NCBI GenBank assembly: GCA_011037195.1
Contig: JAAEAF010014415.1
Coordinates: forward strand, 108,064 to 172,063
Length of the DNA stretch: 64,000 nt
Source: Triatoma infestans
Lineage: Eukaryota > Arthropoda > Insecta > Hemiptera > Reduviidae
Reading direction: 5' to 3'
Shown: one piece after another, positions 59,230 to 64,000 of the stretch
Position numbering within the stretch: the first letter of the stretch is position 1
Layout of the letters: the number at the start of each line of letters is the position of its first letter
Notes under the pieces: generated by a model
What the model saw: only the letters and a program-made list of their open reading frames with translations
The model's database searches: none
Told to the model about the DNA's origin: nothing
Made by a program: the position numbers and the translations under genes

Positions 59230-62100
59230 TATTATCAATAACTCTCTTTTTACGTATAGAAATAACTGAATTACATATTACTGCGAATTTACAAGATAGG
59301 CCAAACTAAATATTTTATAATACATTACATTTTTGTTATTCTTTTTTTTAACACATGTTTTAAGTTCTAAGTTCAATGTTTAACTGCTGATAGAATTCTC
59401 AATATATTTATATGAATTTGTATGTGGTAAGTAGTCATGTTTTTATTCTAATTTATACTGATTATGTTTACTGTTGATGCTTTTGATTGTCTATAACTAA
59501 TATTTTTATCACTGGAAAAAAACATTTTATATATTCAAATAAAATTGCGGATTAAATTCGCATAGGACATTTACAAACTGTAAAAATACCGAACTAACTA
59601 AAATTTAAAGTTTGTGAAGTTAAATACTATTTTATTTCAACTTATACAGGAGCACACTCTAATAACTAAAGAATAAAACATCAAACACCATCAAGAACAA
59701 AACATTCTAGGCAATATGCATGCGGTCTAAAAGAAGCCACATTTTATTCTATCTCCCTAAGTGGTGACGTTTTCCCTACGTTAAATTCACTTTTGGATAT
59801 TTATTTTTCTTTCTGAAATAATACGCCAGGGAATAAACCCTCTAATACTATGTACCTAATGGATAAAACGGATAACAAAGTAGTACAGTATTTACTTTAC
59901 CATTGATCATTCAAAAACAATTGGTATTTATAATGAACATGAAAGTAGTCCGTTTTCTGTATTAGTACTATTCTTCTTTATTATTTACTATACGCAGAAT
60001 ATTTATATGGATATTTATGAGAATTATTACTCAGTTAAATTTATTAAAAACATGCATAATAAGGTTTAAGTATATTTAGAAATTAGGGTTTTTCTAGTGT
60101 TGTCTATGGATTTCCTTGTTTCCGAAAACAGAGAATTAAATTAACATTACTTAGAAAATTACTTTTTTTCCTGACTATCCCTACTCCGCTCACTTACATA
60201 GAATATAAACCTTACTAGATTTAAGTGCACGAGCTATAACGATATTTCATTTTAATATCGTTGAACATAATCTTCTATCCCAGTATATCTAGCATACTAA
60301 TGGAATAATTCAAGCTCAAGAACATTTAATACTTAAAAGAGTGTGTAAACCAAATTTGCTCTGTGCAAGTCTGTGTTGTCACAGTGTCTGAAAAACGCAT
60401 CCTGAAGATGGGCGAACGCCCGAAACCGGTCGATGCCACAAAATGAAGCAGGCTACCACGGAAAATGTCTCTGAACATTTAATACATCAGACAACATTAC
60501 AGGAATATATTTATCTTTGATCTTTGTCTTGAAATATCTCCTACTTGGGTAGCACTCAAGCAGTGTTCTAGATTTTGTAACCTTGTTTGAAATAGGGTTG
60601 CCTTAAATTTTAAATAAAGTCATATAACATTTGTTCTGTTGCTCCAGAATCCTAAAAGGATCTGAAAAACAGGCTCGCATTTACCTAATATATATTCCTC
60701 AGAGTCAACAGCGAGTATGAACCCACAACTATTACTTGAATCAACCTGCAAAATTTGCCTACACAGAACTGGTCATTTTTTTCTTGTTTGTCCTTCAGTT
60801 TGAAACGATTTGCTCGTTAACCATAAAGGTGGCAAAAATTAAATTTTATATGACATGTTTGATTTTGTATTAAATAATTTTCCCCTTTACAATTGATATT
60901 GCTATTTGGTAGCTATTCTTGACTGCTAAGTAGCGGTATTCTCTTGTCAGCATTATCTACGGATTTTTCTTCTTTGCTCATCTAGGTGGCAAGATTTGAC
61001 GAATGAACTGAAATGTTAATGTGTTAGAACCATAGCTTCAATTACAGTGACAACTTCAAATTTTGAAATTACTGCTTGTTATGTGATGTCACACTACACT
61101 TTACATCTTCTAGTTTCATTCCAGAGATTACTAATTCGCGAGGTAAGAGGTAAACTATCGAATTAAAAAAAAAAAATTCTAAATTTTCAACTTCTGGATG
61201 TTATTTAATTGTGAGATTTGTTTTTCTCAGCAACAGTTGATTGCTAACACTTTTTCTGGGAATAAGATTAACCAATGCCTGCCAACTTAAGTTACAACAC
61301 GTTTCACAACAATCTTTTATATATTCTAATAATAGCTTACCCGCTATTCGTTGGACTATCTGATTCTTACAGATTTTATAATTTTTTTTTTTTTTGCCTT
61401 ATTAATTTTCTTGTTCTTTTCTTTTATTATATTTACTATTTGTATCATCCAGTGACAAATTATTGATCATTTCTTTGATATCCTCAACAATGAAGAATAA
61501 AAAAAAAACAAGCTCATCAAAATGTGTTTGATTCAGTTCGAATCTACCAACTATCATTGTTGGCTCCAACAAGCAGAGGGTAGTCTATATTTTTAAACAC
61601 CTTTTTTTTTTGCGATGCAAAGAAAATTGAATAACTACTGATTATAAATTAGCCGACAAGTGGGTCTATAACCCTTTAAATAAAGAAATATTCAATGTTA
61701 TTTTGGGGCAAAAACTCACGGTCACTCTTGAATATATAAGAAAATAATTAATTTTTTTTTATCAACAAAAGAATACTTTCATAATTTGTTAATAATACAT
61801 AATTATTTTTTAATTTTCATATTGTAATAATATTTTTTAGTTAAAGTTAAATCTTCTAAATTATTTCAATAAGGGTGATTGTTGAATATAAATAGTAAGC
61901 ACTAAAATAATGTTGATATAATAATTTTTTATTATCTATAAAAATTGTATAATATATGAATGTATTCTTTTGTTGTTAAAAATTAAGACTTCTTGTATTC
62001 AAGGGTTATAATTAAGTTTTATTTCACAGAAAAAAAAATAAACATTAAATATTATTGTATTTAACATAATTGAATTAATCCAAATTTTAAATGAATAATT
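59230..62100. other. AT-rich region, no gene seen
   Basis: Apart from the hammerhead-like motif and its downstream repeat (60432-60480), I find no exon-like or repeat signal with support. The frame 61275-61466 is AT-driven. Confidence 0.45.
60397..60436 (+). ncRNA. Hammerhead-like ribozyme motif
   Basis: Stem I GCATC (60397-60401) pairs with GATGC (60432-60436). CTGAAGA at 60402-60408 fits the invariant CUGANGA. A stem II GGGC/GCCC (60410-60413 and 60418-60421) is followed by GAAA (60422-60425) and a GTC cleavage triplet (60429-60431). Stem III is only two base pairs. There is one extra base (T, 60409) between the core and stem II relative to the textbook fold, so self-cleavage is plausible but not certain. 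Short stem III forms are known from Penelope-like and retrozyme-like elements. Confidence 0.55.
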
Positions 62101-62109
62101 TTTACTTGC

Positions 62110-62430
62110 TGTTTACTCCTAGTAAGAAGAGGAAGTATTGTGATCGTGACAGATTTTCGAAATTGAGTTTTCAATTCGGAAATACATGGTTTGGGGGGAT
62201 CCCCTGAATAAGGAAAAAAAAATATTTTTAGCGAATGGTCTGTATATTTTGTGTGTGTATGTGTAAAAAACGAAAAGTCGTAGGAAGCTGAAACTTCATA
62301 TTCCATTTAGAAACTACCACTGCATTAGATATGAAGATTTCGGGCAAAATCCATCAACCGAAAGTACATGTTTATTAAATGATTATTCATTTTTCGTTTA
62401 TTTTTCTCGAAAATGGTTCCAAAAAATTTT
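62110..62430 (+). repeat. Rep-A copy, including its outer end
   Basis: It has CTCCTAGTAAGAAGAGGAAG at the outer end, then ACATGGTTTGGGG, GAAGATTTCGGGCAAAATCC and TTTTCTCGAAAATGGTTCC. The minus frame 62306-62061 lies inside the repeat. Confidence 0.65.
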
Positions 62431-62861
62431 TTTTTTTTTTAATTTCCTATACCATCTACACACATAAATACCTATCACTTTTACGTTCGAATACTTCTGT
62501 GAATCATTTCTCAAGTAAGAGTTCACTTTCAGTTTAAAGATAGTTAACTACAATGTATGAATGGGGAAGAATTTCATAGTTAACTATAACATATGAAATA
62601 GGAAAGAAATGACTTACCTCTCTACTCCGTCCAATAGAACTTTGTAAGTAGTCAGACTTAAAATTTACAAATAATGCAATTAACTAGAAACTTCTAGAAT
62701 AATAAACTTTTTAATGCACTTAAAAATGATAAATTACCAATCATATTCACAGAATAATCGCTTCTTTCTAATTTCTAATTTAGATTAAATTAATCCCAAC
62801 AAAATGAATTCAATGGTAGAGCTTCTTGGGCAGTCTGAAAAATAAATAAAAAAAAGAGTTA

Positions 62862-62965
62862 ATAGTTGTGGTTGGTTCCGCAGAGCTGGAAAGCATCAGA
62901 GATATTTTCCGTGATAGCCTGCTTCTTTTTGTGACCATCGATGATCACGGAAAATATCTCTGACG
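62862..62965 (-). repeat. Repeat with a 20-bp hairpin, related to the hammerhead downstream segment
   Basis: TCAGAGATATTTTCCGTGAT (62894-62913) pairs with ATCACGGAAAATATCTCTGA around a loop of about 28 bases. Its reverse complement shares GAAGCAGGCTAYCACGGAAA with 60440-60470. The part before the hairpin (TTCCGCAGAGCTGGAAAGC) matches 9540-9580 on the opposite strand. Confidence 0.6.
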
Positions 62966-63587
62966 AAAAAAGTTAATAGCATTAAAAATGAAATAGTTAC
63001 GTCATGAGGTATTCTTTTGAAAATTATTTACATGAATTCTTCAACATTACACATTTACCACATTAATGCTTTTTCATATTGTTTTATTTAAATTATCACT
63101 CAAAATCTCACATCCTTCGCCTTCAAGTATAATTGGAAGAAAACATTTTTAATTTAAATGAACGTATTGGTCAATATTAATTAATAATTCATAAAAATTA
63201 CTGAGGTTGTCTGTCTTTTTTTGTATGCCACTTTTTATTAAAAAAAGTTCTCCTCTTCTTCATTATGATGGGTATGCTATGTGACAAAAACTTTTAACAA
63301 CAGAATGCAATTAAGTTTCTCTAAATCTGTTTAATCCAAACTTGAAGATCCGAAACCAATCAAAATATTGAAAAAAAAGTAGCTTTTTTAAATAGTACTG
63401 TGTTTTATTTAATTTCTAAGTGTCCCATAAATTGGACCGACTAACGAAAATGTTATGAAAAGAGAAGAACGTTACGCCAGCCATTCTGTAAGGAATTGAA
63501 ACTTCAGAATTCTTCAGCATTCTGTTTCCTACTATTTGATTGGTTTTAAAAAACAAAACACTTAAACTTGTTAACTTATATATTTTT

Positions 63588-63640
63588 ACTTTCTCTTACT
63601 CCTAGTAAGAGGAAGTATTGTAATCGTATCAAATTTTTTT
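63588..63640 (+). repeat. Outer end of a Rep-A copy
   Basis: CTCTTACTCCTAGTAAGAGG with AAGTATTGTAATCGT is the cleanest copy of the Rep-A end in the window. It contains an 18-base imperfect palindrome. The rest of the unit is missing or too diverged to see. 63640-64000 holds nothing else recognisable. Confidence 0.6.
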
Positions 63641-64000
63641 TTATTTGATTTTAAGACACTACAGCTTGAAGTGGACTGGGCAAAAAACAAGCATTTGGAC
63701 TTCTACAATAAAAACAGTGTTACCACCTTAACACATGTGATCTCGTAAAAAGTGGGGGCCAATTTAATACTCTCTATATAGAAATGACTTCACCATATTC
63801 ACAAAAAAATCTGGAAAGAAATATTTAACAAATTTCTCATTACAGTGAATGATTAGAATGCTTATAATTCCAATTGACAAATTTTTTTCGAAGTTAAAAT
63901 TTTGCATACCATGTTTAAATGGCTCTTAATAATAATGTAGATAGTGGATATATGTAAGTTATAGGTAACTAAATAGGTGTTAGTGGTAATTAGAAGTAAG

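Noticed and set aside
62610..62850. Splice-like signals on the minus strand (GGTAAGT at about 62618, TTTTTCAG at about 62837) that might give 5' UTR exons of the membrane-protein gene
   Set aside because: Could be real, but AT-rich DNA makes such sites common and no coding or conserved sequence supports them.

Overview
The window is AT-rich eukaryotic nuclear DNA, most likely from an arthropod and probably an insect. The evidence is spliced genes with GT-AG introns, a dyskerin protein of animal type, Pao/BEL and errantivirus-like (Ty3/mdg4) LTR elements, R1-like and RTE-like non-LTR elements, Penelope-like remnants, several DNA transposons and a tRNA-derived SINE. I cannot fix the species. 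Only two host protein genes are supported. Most of the rest is mobile DNA in several stages of decay.

Region 1 (about 1550-18640, + strand) is a dyskerin gene (DKC1/Nop60B family), the pseudouridine synthase of H/ACA snoRNPs. Twelve coding exons join in frame through every junction, and only the first coding exon is missing. Its large introns contain two well-formed box C/D snoRNAs plus one decayed copy. Their guide is complementary to 18S rRNA at the U14 (SNORD14) site, so a gene for an snoRNP enzyme also hosts snoRNAs. The introns also hold a non-LTR retrotransposon tail, two tRNA-derived SINEs, a pogo-like DNA element, and a long inverted duplication of a decayed DNA-transposon transposase.

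Region 2 (about 18640-28190) has no host gene. It holds R1-like fragments, Ty3-type integrase pieces, and remnants of an errantivirus-like element (integrase followed by an env-like region), all broken.

Region 3 (28199-34780) is a complete Pao/BEL retrotransposon with two LTRs of about 355-360 bp and a 5-bp target duplication. Gag-Pol is interrupted by stops and frameshifts, and one integrase catalytic Asp appears to be Gly.

Region 4 (about 35740-59230, - strand) is a small gene for a predicted multi-pass membrane protein of about 187 residues. Two coding exons are separated by a roughly 23-kb intron. That intron is packed with a Penelope-like C-terminus with a hammerhead-like motif, an RTE-like element split by a palindromic mariner-type MITE, a Ty3-type gag between LTR-like repeats, a second Pao/BEL copy interrupted by an R1-like element, a 1.5-kb near-perfect palindrome with hammerhead-like motifs in both arms, and a TIR element.

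Region 5 (59230-64000) is AT-rich flank with another hammerhead-like motif at about 60400 and related repeats.

A family of roughly 290-bp degenerate repeat units (called Rep-A here) recurs in at least a dozen places and may be the commonest repeat in the window. No CRISPR array, operon, rRNA gene or canonical tRNA gene was seen.
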